From the NCBI GenBank assembly GCA_013397115.1, contig VWZW01002569.1, positions 744,001 to 808,000 of the forward strand: 64,000 nt of DNA, written 5' to 3'. How positions within the stretch are numbered: position 1 is the first letter of the stretch; the number at the start of each line of letters is the position of its first letter. The notes beneath the pieces were generated by a model, which saw only the letters and a program-made list of their open reading frames with translations, ran no database searches and was not told the origin of the DNA. Below, one piece after another: positions 24,019 to 36,663 of this stretch. A program made the translations under genes and the position numbers. The DNA is from Edolisoma coerulescens (Eukaryota; Chordata; Aves; Passeriformes; Campephagidae).

Positions 24019-26246
24019 TGAAGGCTAAAACAGTATGCCACAAGGATTTTCCAAAAGACCTCATGAAAATCTTTGCCAAAAAATAGTGCGTGCTTAAGAG
24101 GGAAGAATTAGCTTTGGGAGGCTAGTGGGAAAAATAATCTTCTTTTCTTCCCTTACTCCCCAGTTCAGGGTAATCGACTTTCACTTATAGTGGTATATAC
24201 TCATTTTCTTTCCTATCACCCAAGAGTCTAGTCTGCATAACACAGTTTTCCCAGAGCTACACCATTAAGAGCCATAAAACTGTGTGTGTGTGCCTGTGTC
24301 TGTGTTCATATCCGAACAAGGAAGCAAAATCTCATTCTTCAGAACGTCTCACAAACTTCATTATATATCCTAGTTTTAATTCTACCAGAATGTTTCCATG
24401 CTTCGAATGGGATGCTACTTCACCTATTACATCAGGAAACAAAAACCAACCAAACAAACAAAAGCTCCAAAAAATGATGTTGTAAGTGATGGCATGCCTT
24501 TGTGTCATGTTTTCTGTCTTTAACCTAAAGAATGTTTTTTGAATGTTCTTCAGCAGAATACTTCCTGTAAATCTATTTTAATATTGTATCATACCTGCCT
24601 AGCTACTGAATTATTTCATATTAGCTTCAGCTTGAGTTCTCTCCTTGTTTTCTTAACAGTTCTGACATGTCTCCTGCAGGCAACTCTCACAGGCTGTATC
24701 AGAAAAAAAGATGAGAGTGATCCTGGGGGGTGCACACCAGCCAGGGACATCATCCAAGAATAAACAAATGTAGATCCTGATTAGTAACAAAATAATAAGT
24801 CAGGAATTTTGCAAAATAATTTTATTTTCCCCTGTGCAAAAGGGGAAGTTTAGTTTTCCAAAAATCACATTCCCTTCCAAATGACTTCCAACAATCTTGG
24901 CTAATAACAACTCTTTAAAGTGAACAATGTGGAAAATGTGATTGTTGGGAAAATGTCTTTCTCACAAAATTCCTTTGCTTTGGAAATGAGGCTCAAACCC
25001 CAAGCATAAGTGTTGATCATAACCTACCAGACAAGACTGATCTTTATCTGTGGGGTTGCAAGCTCCTACACCAGCACAGGACGAAGGGTGCCCTGCCTGC
25101 CAGCTTCTCCAAGCATTCTAATGTCAGTGAAGCCACTTGCTGCAGCCTCCTCCCTTCACCTTCTCTCCCTCTGCATGGCTACAGACTGAACCCATTGCTG
25201 GCCTTTTCTGCTCCCTGACTTCAAAGGTGCACGGAGATTGCACTGATGGCAGGAGCCGCGCCCGCAGTCTGAAGGAAGATGTAGCTGGAGGGGAATATGT
25301 GCCCTGGCTGTGCTCTCATATTTGTTGCATAGAAGACGATGATTCATTTGATTAATAACCAAATTGTAAAGTTGGGAGTTCTCTAATAGATGTTTTTCCT
25401 TTCATTAGGACTATCATTCAGTTAAGTATTTCAGAACATAATATTTCATCTTTCTGTTAATATTTTCCTTTTTTTCATTTGTATTAACATTCTACAGTCT
25501 CATAATTGTTTTTGACATTTATTCTTCTATTTGTTCCCTGTGGTCTTCTTCATTTCTCTTGTCAATTATCATTTTATACACATTATGAATCACTTCAGCA
25601 TCTGCCCATTCCAAAACATTAATCATTCACATTTTTAATAAACAAGCATTTTTAAAGAGCTAGCTATAATGTTGGGTTGTTTTTTTAAGAACAGTGCATA
25701 AGATTTCCACCAGTAACTCCAATCTTACTCTCCTATAACAATATATAGGACTGATACAGACCTGAATTGTAGGGGATTTCAAGGCTCTTGTTTAGGTACT
25801 GCAGAACCTGCAATGCAGAAAATGCTGCTAGAGCAGCTATCACATGGGAGAGTTATCACAGAGTTGTCACATATCACATCGTCTCTGAGTCTGTTCATTG
25901 TACAGGAAAACAAGGAAGGTCTTGCCCTATCTCTTTTTGTTTGTCCTACTTTCACTGAGCTGTGATGATGGAATCTGTAGTTGGCTTACATTTTTAGTTT
26001 ACAGAATCACAACAGAATGACGTCTAGAGTCTAATTAAACACTTATTTTTCTCACACCTACAAAGTCATTTAAGTTCTTAACTGGGTAAAGGTTAGACAC
26101 CTGCACTTCATTGTGATCTGAGACCATATTCTCTCAGTAACAAAGTCAAATCCATCCTGCCACTAAAACGCTGCTCTTTTTGGTATGTTTGCTTGCTTCT
26201 TTGGGGGAGGCAAGAAGGTTGTTTCTGATTTTGGTTTTGCTTTTTT
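24019..26246. other. No gene recognised; GC-richer block at 25070-25350
   Basis: A TGTGTG-rich patch lies near 24281-24305. The block 25070-25350 is GC-richer than its surroundings and is open on both strands (25137-25355 plus, 25156-25362 minus). Neither translation resembles a known family, and splice borders are not clear. Confidence 0.5.
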
Positions 26247-26632
26247 GGCTGGAACACCTCTCCTATGCACATGGAGAGAGAGCTGGGACTCTTCAGCCTG
26301 GAGAAGAGAAGGCTTCAGGGAGATCTTATAGCAGCCTTTTAGTACCTAAAGGGGGTCTACAAGAGAGATGGAGCAGGACTTTTTACATGGCTTCAAACTG
26401 AAAGAGGGTAGGTTTAGAGTAGATACCAGGAAGAACTTTTTTCTTTGAGGCACTGGAACAGTTTGCCTAGAAAAGCTGTGGATGCCCCATCCCTGGAAGT
26501 ATTCAAGGCCAGGTTTGATAGGGCTCTGAGCAAGCTGGTCCAATGGAGGATGTCCCTGACCATGGCAGAGGGTATGGAACTAGCAGGTCTTTAAGGTCCC
26601 TTCAACACAAACCATTCTGTGATTCTATGATT
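26247..26632 (+). mobile_element. CR1 3' end, truncated
   Basis: The sequence begins GGCTGGAACACCTCTCCTATG, continues with CTTCAGCCTGGAGAAGAGAAGGC and the CACTGGAACAGTTTGCC...GGATGCCCCATCCCTGGA block, and ends with ATTCTGTGATTCTATGATT, the CR1 terminal repeat. Only the 3' untranslated region and the last part before it are left. There are no target-site duplications, as expected for CR1. Confidence 0.93.
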
Positions 26633-28301
26633 TCCAGGGAACTATCGTTTTGCATTTTTTCAGGTTGCTAGTTCTGCTTATATAAGCAGAACTTCTGACT
26701 GCCAAATGCATATCTATGGTAACTGGTTTAATACAGAATCAGACTGCAAGTGTGAACTTGGTGTTATTAGTCAATGCCAGATGTCCTACTGATTCCAGTG
26801 CTGCCAGTAATGCTTTTGCTTTTATAAACTGCACACAGAACCCAAACTATCATCAGTGTTATTATCAGATACTGTGCATATCTAGAAGTTTAATGTTAAG
26901 AGGTTTTCCATTTCAGAGTTTTACCTGCTATTATTTATATATTAATTTCTCTAAGTCTCTGTATCTGACATACATATATGGAAGCATCCTTTTCAACTTG
27001 AGCTGGACCCTGGTATTATTTCTATTCCTCTTTTACTTGCAGACAAGTTTGGATCTGTCTTTGCCATTCCTCTTGCCTTTGAGAGTGTTCCTCCATACCT
27101 TCCAACCATCAAATTAGTATCTCAAGTTCTGGTGTCTCAAGTGGTCTTCATCTGACTCTGTCATTTATTGATTGCATTATTTATGATGTTACTGATGCTC
27201 AGCTACAGCATTTATTCTCATTATTCTTCCCAACTGCTTTCCCCCTAATCTAGTCGATAAGAGAAGCCTTGCCTTAATTTCAGCAATATATGAGCTCTGG
27301 ACAGCTTGCTGCAGATGACCAATCAATTGCACCACTCAATACAAATCACAGGGCTCTCGCTGGAGGCATTACAGCAGAAATCCTTATTGCTGTGTTGCAC
27401 CCTTAGATGCTATCTGTTCAGTGATGTCAGCTATCTTTCACTATTCCTTACTGCACACTGTCTGTGTGAAGACTCTCAAAATTATTTTTATAGTGACTTA
27501 GTGCACATAACATTTCCCCTGTTTTTCTCACAATGTCATATCTTAGTTCACTAATTTTCCAGTAAATCTGCCCACATCCCTGCTTTCTCCTGACAGATAA
27601 ATTAAAATGATTATGTAATTTATGTTCACTGGCAAATCTAAGTGCAGTAATTAGTAATTAATTGTTGAATTATGGCTGCTCAAACAGCACCAGTACTAAC
27701 TGTCAAATATTTAAATGTAAAGATATTGTTTAGGGAAGAAAAGAAAAAAATCTTCTCAAGAAAGAATTTGAGAACCCTGCTGTATTCTCAAGAAAATTCT
27801 TCATAGCATAAAACACTGTGCAATATTTTACCTTCATATTGGCCCAAAATTGTCCAGGAGTAGGTAGAAATATCATCAATAAATTAATCCTTATTAAGGA
27901 AATAGAAACAATTGTATCCTCATTGTTTAGAATGCTCATAGGCATACTAAAAGCACATGAGTTTATTTGATTCCTAGTATCGTGGATTCTTTGTGTCTAT
28001 GGATCTGAGAAGCTTTCAAAGTGTTCTGAAAGGTCTTAGGTGTAATCAGCAAGAATTTTGTACATCTGATTGAATATCGGAAATATGTTACGCACTGTAA
28101 TAATTGCATGGATAGTTATGAATATATTGTTTATAAAAATGAAGAATGTACCCATGTAAAAATTTATATTTCCCTCAAAAATTTTTTATATGTGTAAAAG
28201 GCTGAAGTCAAGTTTGGTTTGGTATAACTCTCAAGGAATTGCAGATTTGATTTTACGCTGCCACATACCACAGCCCCAAGCACACACACTTTTTTTGACA
28301 G
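26633..28301. other. No gene recognised
   Basis: The longest plus-strand frame, 26716-27117 (133 codons), becomes leucine- and phenylalanine-rich because the DNA is T-rich. It has no recognised domain, so I do not call it. The end of the stretch is pyrimidine-rich (ACTTTTTTTGACAG). Confidence 0.55.
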
Positions 28302-28385
28302 ACTTGATTTGTACTGTTCTAGACCCAGTCCTGTGCATCCCATCTGTTTCTGGAATGAAATTACCTAATCTTAAAGCCCTTCTAT
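28302..28385 (+). CDS. Weak candidate internal exon, unknown gene
   Basis: A strong acceptor-like stretch (CACTTTTTTTGACAG) is followed by an open segment that includes TVLDPVLCIPSVSGMKLPNL and ends at a good donor-like T|GTAAGA. Start and end phases would both be 1. Joining directly to the candidate at 30353 would create a stop unless the acceptor three bases further in is used, which argues against this exact pair. The peptide is not recognised. Confidence 0.15.
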
Positions 28386-30352
28386 GTAAGACTAAGACAT
28401 TACCTTCCAGAAGGTAATGATAAATAGAATTTATAAGATTTATAGGCCACCTCAGTTTAGCCTGCTAAAGAACAGCGCAGCGCTACCGTTTCCACAGAAG
28501 ATAAGCAAAGATGAGCCAGGGAGAATTCTCTTGTCAGCGAAGAGCCCACAGTGATCATTAGACTAATTAAACTCATTTTCTGTGCCTACTTGCAGAGGAC
28601 ATGGAAAACATTTTCCTTCTCTGCTCTTTCTTTTCACAAACAAGTGCTTCCCTTTTCTGGAATCAAGAGCACTTTATGTTATGACACTTTTATTTTTGAG
28701 TGTGTATGTATATATGTATGCATGTACATATGCATACAAACCTCTCTGTTTCAGAGGAATGTTAAAAGGCAAGGTATGGATATTTGCAGGAAGTATCTTG
28801 ATATATAAGATGGACAGCATGGAAAAATTTAATATATACAGCTGCTTCAAGATTGTGGTAAAGAATTTGGGCTTCTTTTTCAGAGTTCCTGCGTAGCTCC
28901 AGAACTAATAGGAATTATAAATGTGCAGCAGTTTGGGGAGAGTCTCTTCTATTTTCACAATGGACAGAGGTAGAGGTATGGTTGGAGCTGTATTCCAGTG
29001 TTAGGAGAAGCAAATGAAAATCTTTGTTTTGACAAAGCCCGTTTAAGATGTATCACCTCATCCCCTGCAGTTACATGCCCTCATCACTATATGGGATATT
29101 TTTCTGAAGGAATATTTTAAGATTTTATTGAAGATATATTAAGGATAAACTTCTGTTAAAATGCTGAAAAAGATATTGTATATCCTCAGACTATGCCTTT
29201 TATTTCTTCAAGATTTCCTATAAATGCTCCAGCAATAGGTAAGAAAACAGAATTCATATTCTGTAATTAAGATGTGGGAAAACATAAAAACACAATGAAG
29301 ACCAAATTCTTCAAAATATCAAGCCCATAAAATTTCTAGCAAATTAACAACTAACCCTAACTTTAGAGCCATTTACTTCAGACATATTTAGGAAATATAA
29401 GGTCATGTTTTGTAACAGTGAAATATCATAAGCAATTTTTAACAAAGACATTTTAAATGCAGAGCTAAACACAGTCATCTGGAAGACCATTGTGGTGGGC
29501 TATAAATACAATAATTTCAAGTCATACTGCCTTGACTAGGCTAACACGCAAAACAGAACAGTTTCCTGGAAACAGTAAAAAGTGAAATAAGTAGAGTTCT
29601 AAGTTGTTTCTATCAATACTAATTACATGTCTGCAACAAGGTTAAATTAGTCGACTCTATAGTCAATATTCTCAGAGTAGTCTGGGGTTAATGTCTTAAT
29701 TATTGTGTCTCTTTTAACAGAACAAATTAAAGTTTCAGTGCTATGCTGTAGGCTTTCCCCTTACCCCTCTACTCCTTCAATGTTTTTTCTAGTTAAAAAG
29801 CAAAATATCTGAGCCGCATATAGTTAATCTGAATTAAGTTCTAGTGAATCTACAGTTCAAATCAGTCATACCTAAAGAAATGCATTATAAATTCAGACAT
29901 GCAGATATAAATAGGGAAACCAGAAGAGCCCTCTGAGTGTACTTTTCAGTTATATCATATGCTTGTTTCATAGCAGAAAGATTTGTGCTCCTTTTAAATT
30001 TTAAAAAGGAAAACAAGGAAATGTCTAAGTGCAGCTCTTTTAAAAGTCTTATAGCTAAACCAAGCTTTGTGAAAAACAGGCAATTATAAAAATTATAGAT
30101 ATGATTTTCAAAAATGGATGGCTTCCTGATCTGAGCTCTGTTTCCTCAGCAGCAATTATGGAAAGGTTACAAATTCATTGTACATTTACAAACAATTGAA
30201 TGAAACCCAGTAATTCTGACTGTTGCAAAAGGCAGACCCTCACAGACCTGCATAAGCATCACTAGGAACAGGTTTTCTAGAAGAATGGCCCAGAAAATAA
30301 ATGGAAACAGAGATATATTGAAAAATATTGAATAAAATGAAAAATCTTTTAG
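28386..30352. other. No gene recognised
   Basis: AT-rich sequence with a short ATATGTATGCATGTACATATGCAT patch near 28705-28735. Nothing else stands out. Confidence 0.55.
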
Positions 30353-30525
30353 AAGATAGGCCACATTACAGTGATAATAAATTGGCAAAAAATCATTTGC
30401 ATTGTTCCACTGTTATTTATGAACATTGGCCTCATATTTTAGGACAGAAATTATTGCATAGCTCTCCATGTAAATTATTAGCTCTGTATCCACTTGATCC
30501 TGTAGAAGATCAGCCTCAAATCCAG
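30353..30525 (+). CDS. Candidate internal exon, unknown protein
   Basis: The segment lies between ...AAAATCTTTTAG and CAG|GTAAAC. It is open in one frame throughout, ends in phase 0, and contains HCSTVIYEHWPHILGQKLL and KLLALYPLDPVEDQPQIQ. The composition is balanced, with aromatic, proline and acidic residues instead of the poly-lysine or poly-phenylalanine typical of chance frames in this DNA. The pyrimidine tract of the acceptor is short, and the frame stays open upstream of it. I do not recognise the protein. Its phase-0 end matches the start of the candidate at 40568. Confidence 0.28.
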
Positions 30526-33503
30526 GTAAACTTTTTCATGAATGATCAAATATCTGAACGCAATTTTATAATGTCTTGTTTTTCAAGGAAATATTTTTCT
30601 GTCTGATACATTTACCGTAAATGTAAAGCTGAAAATTTATGAGCAACTTTTAAAATCTGAAATCTCAATATCTTCTAAGAAACTCAGTTCCAGAAGAAGA
30701 GTGTTACTTTCTGTAAAGAAGACATAGTCCAAAAAACCCCAAACACCAAGACCAAAAAACCCCCCAAAGCAAACAAACCCACCCAAAACCAACCAGTCCT
30801 AAGAAGTGTCTTTAACAAGAAAAAAGAAGTAACTCAGAATCCAATCTAAAGATGGAAATGTCTGCCTTTTCTTCATACACCTCAACAAATTCTTTAGAAG
30901 TAGGCAAGGATATATTCCTTGTCTTAATGATCCTTAAAAAACTCCTGATTAAATACTAGTTAATATCTACTGCAATTAAAATAAAGCTGTTGAAAATGAT
31001 AGCAGCTAACATTAACCAGTGGCTGCCAAAACCATACTGACAAAGGAAGAGTTAAGAAGAAGAATAAAACACAGGACACAAAAGTCTCATTTCAGTTTTG
31101 AGCATAATAGATGAAATATTCACGTTGGCACCATCATCAGTATACTAATTTTTGTGCAGGTCTAAGGCTAAATAGAGTAGGCAAATAATTCATGTTTTCA
31201 GAAATTAAATACTACTTTATAAAATTTATATTGACCCTCAGAATGGAAAAGACATATTGTGAAAGGTGTTTGTTTTGATGTATAAGAAAAGAAAGAAGGG
31301 ATGTGATTGTATTGCTGCTATGTGATACAGCATTTTGCTTTTGGAAACACTTCAAAATTTCCTTGAGTTTCTTGATATTTTGCCCTCAGGTGATAGAACT
31401 GAAGGGAGAAAATGGCCATAATCCTGATATATAGCACTTTTCCTTCACTATTTTCTTGGGCCGTAAAAGAAAAAAGTTTTTCACACAAGAGAAAACAGTG
31501 GTTATAAATACCATGGGAATCTTCATGAGGAGAAAAAAAAAAAACCAAACCAAAATAAAATAAAAACAACCAACAACTCACTGTGAAGAATAATTTTAAT
31601 TTTTACAGCCTTGACAATATGCCATTAGCTCAGAAGACAAAAATACAAGCAAGATATACAAGGCTTTTATTGTCAGGGTATGAAGTGGAGCAGGGAAATA
31701 TTAAATTTCAAACTGCATTCACTTTCAAATCGAGATCTGGCAGAAAATGCTTTTTTAAATAGTGGTTATCCTTAACTGTCAAAATGTTGCTTACGTGCTG
31801 TCTGGAAAAAATATCATTCATATTCATTTGTCAGTACTTCTCCCACTCTTTACAGTCAGGCAATGTTAAAATTCAAGTCAAACTTGGTTTTTTTGTCAAT
31901 GATATTTATTGCTCCTAAATACTAATATGCAGACAAACCTTTTCTGTTTCTTAATGCTGCTTGCACACATTGCACCACTGTATTTCAGGCTAACCCTTTA
32001 CAATTTCTGTGTGAAGAGCTACACTTGGAGAGGAACAGGATCTTCTGTTAGGAAGGAGACAGTAGACGTCTTTTTGATCTTTCAATTTAGTGATTTACAT
32101 TATTTTTCTGACATGTTACAACATCAAAGAAAGCCATTCTACAAAAGCCTGACCATCACATTCCAGAGAGTGTGCTTTGCATAATGTATCTCCATTAGGG
32201 TTTCCATATAAGTTGACAGTATGACAGTTAAATCTCTTCAAGCATTTCTATCCCCTCACATAATAAAATGTCAAACTTCCTATGCACACTGAAGTAAAAC
32301 ATGTACAATATGTAACACAAAATCAAGACTTGCACAACCAGAGCATGACAATATTCTATAAACAGGGGTAGTTGGTATCAGACTGAAATCTAGAAATTAC
32401 AGTCTCCTAGGTATAATGGTTTCATTAAAATGTTCAAACAGTGTCTCCAAAGCTAATTTTCTTTCCAAAGTACCCATGCATAGAAAGTACAGCAATAAGA
32501 CATCCCCCTGCTATGCCTTTCTGAATAGCAGATTAACTGCAGAACTAGAATGATGTCAATTTGTTTCAAAATATTGCAGCAAAGCTTTTGAATGGATGAG
32601 CAATTACTAACAGAGGGTGCAATTATAACCGAGTCACAGGGAACGTTTTAATATGGTTCTTCTCCCATGTACAAGGAATAACAGGAAAATGTAATGGAAG
32701 AGGAATAATGAGACAGCTGGCTTTGACAGCACCTTGGCAGCCGTCACTAAGAAAGTAAGTGCATTAGTTCAGCGGAGTCCATTCTTCAAGGCATCTCCTA
32801 AAGAAGGGTGAGGAAAAAGCATCTTGTCAGAGAGTAGCCGAAAGCTACCACCAAGAGTGGTAGCATAAGATTTACTTGAATCAAAACAAAATTTAGTTTT
32901 TTATACTAATTAACACCAGAAGGACAGTCATTTGGGCAGTTTTTACTAGACCATCTTTGCATTTTTTTTTTCCTCCTCTTATCCCAGATCCCCAACTTGG
33001 TTTTTAACTCTTTGAAGATGAAATAAAAATCTCCTTGTGACCTCTCAATTCTGCAAGCTCAGTCAACAATTCACTCTTTTGTTTCTCAATGAAATTTTTA
33101 CAAAGTGCTTTTTGCCATTTGTCACATTAAGGTGGCTTAACACTATTTCTGTGCTTAAATAGGTCCTGCCTGGAGACAGCTGGTCTGCCTAGGCAGGCTT
33201 GGGAGGAAGAAAATTAAGTTTCAGATGCAATGGGCTAAATTCTCCTTTCAATTATCCATTGTAACCTTATTACATACAAAATCAATGATACAGTGTGCTC
33301 CCATGTTTTGCTAGTAGAATCAATATAATTTTCCTTATGGTATTCAAATGCCACAAATATGGCAAATGTTTTTATTAAAGATAGATAACTGCAACAAACC
33401 CCCAAACATAAAGAAGCTTTATCTAGACTACTGCCAAAGTTAATTTTTTGAACAGCATTCTTAAATTGCCAAAAGCTGCAAGAAGCAAAACACTGAGATC
33501 AAG
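30526..33503. other. No gene recognised; two A/C-rich tracts
   Basis: A/C-rich low-complexity tracts lie at about 30729-30795 and 31532-31577, both with A and C on the plus strand. The segment 32690-32890 is slightly GC-richer and includes AAGAAA|GTAAGT, but no convincing exon borders accompany it. Confidence 0.55.
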
Positions 33504-33969
33504 CTGTGCTATGTCCAGTTCTGGTCTCCTCAGTACAAGAAGAGTATAACAAAGTGTCACTAAGATGACTGAAGGACTGGACCATCTCTTCTGTGAAGCG
33601 TGGCTGAGACACCTGAGACTGTTTAGACAGGAGAAGAGAAGGTGACCATGTTACTGTGTCTAAATACCTGGAGTAAAGGTGAAAAGGGAACAGAGTCAGG
33701 CTCTTTTAAATGGCAAACAACCAAATGGCTCAAACTGAAACACTAGAGGCTCCCTCTGAACACTAGGAAAGACTTCTTACTGTGATATTGACCAATCACA
33801 GGTTGTCGAGGGATGTTGTGGTGTTTCCATCCTTGCTTGTGTCCAAAAGCCATCTGGACATGTTCCTGGGCAACTGACTCTAGATAGCCCTGCTTGAGAA
33901 GTGGCATTGGAGCAGGTGACCTGGCAACATCCCTTCCAACCTTAACTATTCTGTGATTTCGTGATTCTC
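33504..33969 (+). mobile_element. CR1 3' end, old and diverged
   Basis: Recognisable CR1 blocks in order are CTGTGCTATGTCCAGTTCTGGTCTCC, CAGTACAAGAAGA, AGGAGAAGAGAAGG, GGTTGTCGAGGGATGTTGTGG, a ...GACATGTTCCTGGGCAACTGACTCTAG segment, CATCCCTTCCAACCTTAACTATTCTGTGATT and GTGATTCT at the end. It is visibly more decayed than the other copies, with several small deletions, so it is probably an older insertion. Confidence 0.88.
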
Positions 33970-34945
33970 TGAAATATTCACATACTTGGTATAAAACTTT
34001 GTGGAAAAAAAAAAGTATGAACAAAGATATGCAAAAGCACAAGCTGTTTCTTCAGCACCCTACTTCTACACCTACTAAGTAATACATTCTCTTTGGAATG
34101 CTCCTGTCTAAATAACTCACTCAGGAGAAGGAAGCTATCAGCATACCATATCTGGTAGTATACTTTAGATTTGAAGGGTTTTCTTGTAGGTTTGTGGGGG
34201 TTTTTAACAGGCTTGCAGTATCTACTAACATGAAATGAATCCATTAAAATGTATTCCATCTTTATGATTTTTTTTTTCCAAAGGTACAGATAATTGAATC
34301 GGAATCGTTGATCGGTTCACTGTTCATAAAAGTGCTAATCCCTGTCCACTCAGCTATAATAAACTACAATCATCAGATTTCAGAGCTCCAACACAGCATT
34401 CAGCAGTTCTTTGTCTTGTAAGAAAAGTCGAATAGACCTTTGCTGTCCAAACACTGGGTATCAAAGTTAAGGTTTGTTTGGGCAGAAGTTACAGCATCAG
34501 GTGCACAGTGCTATTGGCATATATGTACATAATGGAAATTGCCCTCTTTATTGCCATCTGGAAGTATGCCTTTCCACTTTCTCACATATATACGTTTCTG
34601 GGCTCTTTATTACTCGTTGGTATTGTTACTGGTACTATCTGTATGAGCAAGAAATATCAATTTACCATTAAACCTATAGTTCTTAATACTATCATGATAT
34701 CTAGGAGCACAAGAGAGACAGACCATGACTCTGTTGTGCTACAGCTTCTAGAACTGTAGGACTAAAATTGGGTGACTCCCCTAAAAAGGTTTAGAAATCT
34801 TTCTGTTTCTTTCTCCTTTCATGCTGTAATTCATACCTACTTTTCACTTCATAGAATAAGAAATATATTCGCAAAGTGTGCATAACAATTGAGGAAATCT
34901 AGAGGCAGAATTAAAGCACAAGCATTTTCTTTCCTATCTCATCAG
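33970..34945. other. No gene recognised
   Basis: AT-rich sequence. Frames at 34474-34759 overlap in two frames and look like chance. The stretch ends in a strong polypyrimidine tract, CATTTTCTTTCCTATCTCATCAG. Confidence 0.5.
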
Positions 34946-35092
34946 CAACCACTTACCTTTTCCCATTTTTATGCTGCATACATCCCAGAGCAATCCAAAC
35001 AGGAAATTAGGTCTTCTGGCTTCCTCCACCATTTTTCAGAAGAGTCTGTGCACGAGAAGATAGCCTACTTCCTAGACTATATTAACACATGA
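34946..35092 (+). CDS. Weak candidate (terminal) exon, unknown gene
   Basis: It follows one of the best acceptor-like tracts in the window and stays open in phase 0 for 48 codons to a TGA. The peptide includes FSHFYAAYIPEQSKQEIRSS and FSEESVHEKIAYFLDYINT. No good donor is present, so it could serve only as an alternative last exon after 30525, whose end phase fits. It may equally be chance; no polyadenylation signal follows closely. Confidence 0.15.
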   Translation, partial: QPLTFSHFYAAYIPEQSKQEIRSSGFLHHFSEESVHEKIAYFLDYINT

Positions 35093-36534
35093 TAATTATA
35101 TTTTCAAAGCAAAAAGGAGCACATGTCCTTTGTAGTCTTTGATGGTAACTTTAAATTGCACTCATTGCTTTACAGCAAGTATCTCACTCTAATGAAAAAT
35201 AAAGTTATAATGCTGAATAATTGTTCCCTGCCTTCCAACTTCAAAGTGCTTTGTAAATATGACCTAATTCATCAAAATTTTCCGTACTCAGGGGAATTGG
35301 GTACACAACAAGCAGAGATAGGAAAAGCAAAGGCAGACAGGGCTAATGGTCGAATCCTGTAATTTTTGCCCAAGCATGTCCTTGCTCAGGATTTTCCTTA
35401 AACAACAAAGGAATCTAAGAAAGGAGGTAAATTTTTTCTAAATCACAAATTGTAGCTAAAAGTGCAGTGCAACTGTCATTGATTTGTTTGGTGTTTGGCA
35501 AAAACGTGTTCAGAAATCTCCAAAACTCTGCACAAAACCCTAGGATAAGGGCGTTGTGCCAGGCCCCCAGAATCTGCATGAAGCAGATATAAATTCCTTC
35601 CTCCACATCATAAAGCAAATAAGCTTCTTACAGACTTCTACCACCAGTTTTGGCTTGCTTTCGTCTTCCTATAAGATTTGGCTAGTTGGCTCACATTGTA
35701 TATGGACCTCTTATGGAATCCATTCAACTTTTCCCCAAAAAGCTTCCCATCCTGCAAGCACAGAACACTTCTCCCTTGCAATCACTGCAGCCTGCAAATA
35801 CAGGACTACAGTGGATCTGTGGCTTTGAATCCAAGCACATCCATCTAAAGGAAATAGTATTGTTCCTGAAGGTATAACCACACTGGTTATAACTTCCACA
35901 GAGGAAGCATAATTTCCATTAATTGTTCATCTCCATCTATAACATTATATGATCAGTGAAAACATGAATGAAAATATCAAATGTTTCAATAGACGAATTC
36001 TGAAGTCAAAGATGAATCATATTTGGTGTCAGCAGTATTTCTTTGTCTCTTTTTCTAAACCTTAGTCAAGGCACAACAAAAAATGCATGGTTTTAAGCTA
36101 TTTAAATAGTGGAAGCATATAATAAACTAATATGAATAGATGTTTTATAATGACACATAAATGTTAAGATACCTATATATACACTATACTAATATTTACA
36201 TACATAAAATATAAAAAAATACTGGATCAATATGAAACAAATCATAGGGAAAGGAGTATTGCTGATATTGATAACTGTACACACCATACATAACTGCTCA
36301 GATAAAGCATCTACTTGTCATTAGACAGTTATGTAACTAATTGGAGAACATTACCTAGGCTTTCAAAATTGATAGGGTTATTTAAATTATGTTAAAAACT
36401 AAAATAAACTCTGCACAGTTTACGTTTAAAACAGCCAAGAGACATCTTATTTGACAACAAAATCTTGTTTATCTGCTTTTGATACTTTTTTTTCCTACTA
36501 TTCCTGTTAGTTATGGCTACTATTGAAATAAGGA
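35093..36534. other. No gene recognised
   Basis: AT-rich sequence. Frames at 35123-35362 and 35556-35828 show no family resemblance. Confidence 0.55.
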
Positions 36535-36662
36535 AGGAAGGAGAGGAAGAAAGAAAGCAAAAAAGCAAGCAAAGTAAGGAAGCAAGAAAAGCAAAAACCC
36601 AAGAAAGTAAGAAAGTAAGAAAGCAAGTGCAAGCAAACAGGAAAGAAAGAGAGAGAAAGAGA
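36535..36662 (+). repeat. GA-rich degenerate microsatellite
   Basis: Irregular AAGG, AAAG, AAGC and GTAAG units run for about 125 bases and end in GAAAGAAAGAGAGAGAAAGAGA directly against an ambiguous base. The A/G bias is almost complete. It is a likely length-variable locus and a likely place for assembly error. Confidence 0.92.
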
Positions 36663-36663
36663 N
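36663..36663. other. Ambiguous base (N)
   Basis: The only undetermined base in the window. It falls exactly at the edge of the GA-rich repeat, so it probably marks a closed or mis-called short gap, not a biological feature. Confidence 0.97.

Noticed and set aside
26716..27117. 133-codon plus-strand frame
   Set aside because: The second half is mostly leucine, phenylalanine and tyrosine because the DNA is T-rich. No domain, signal peptide arrangement or splice structure supports it.
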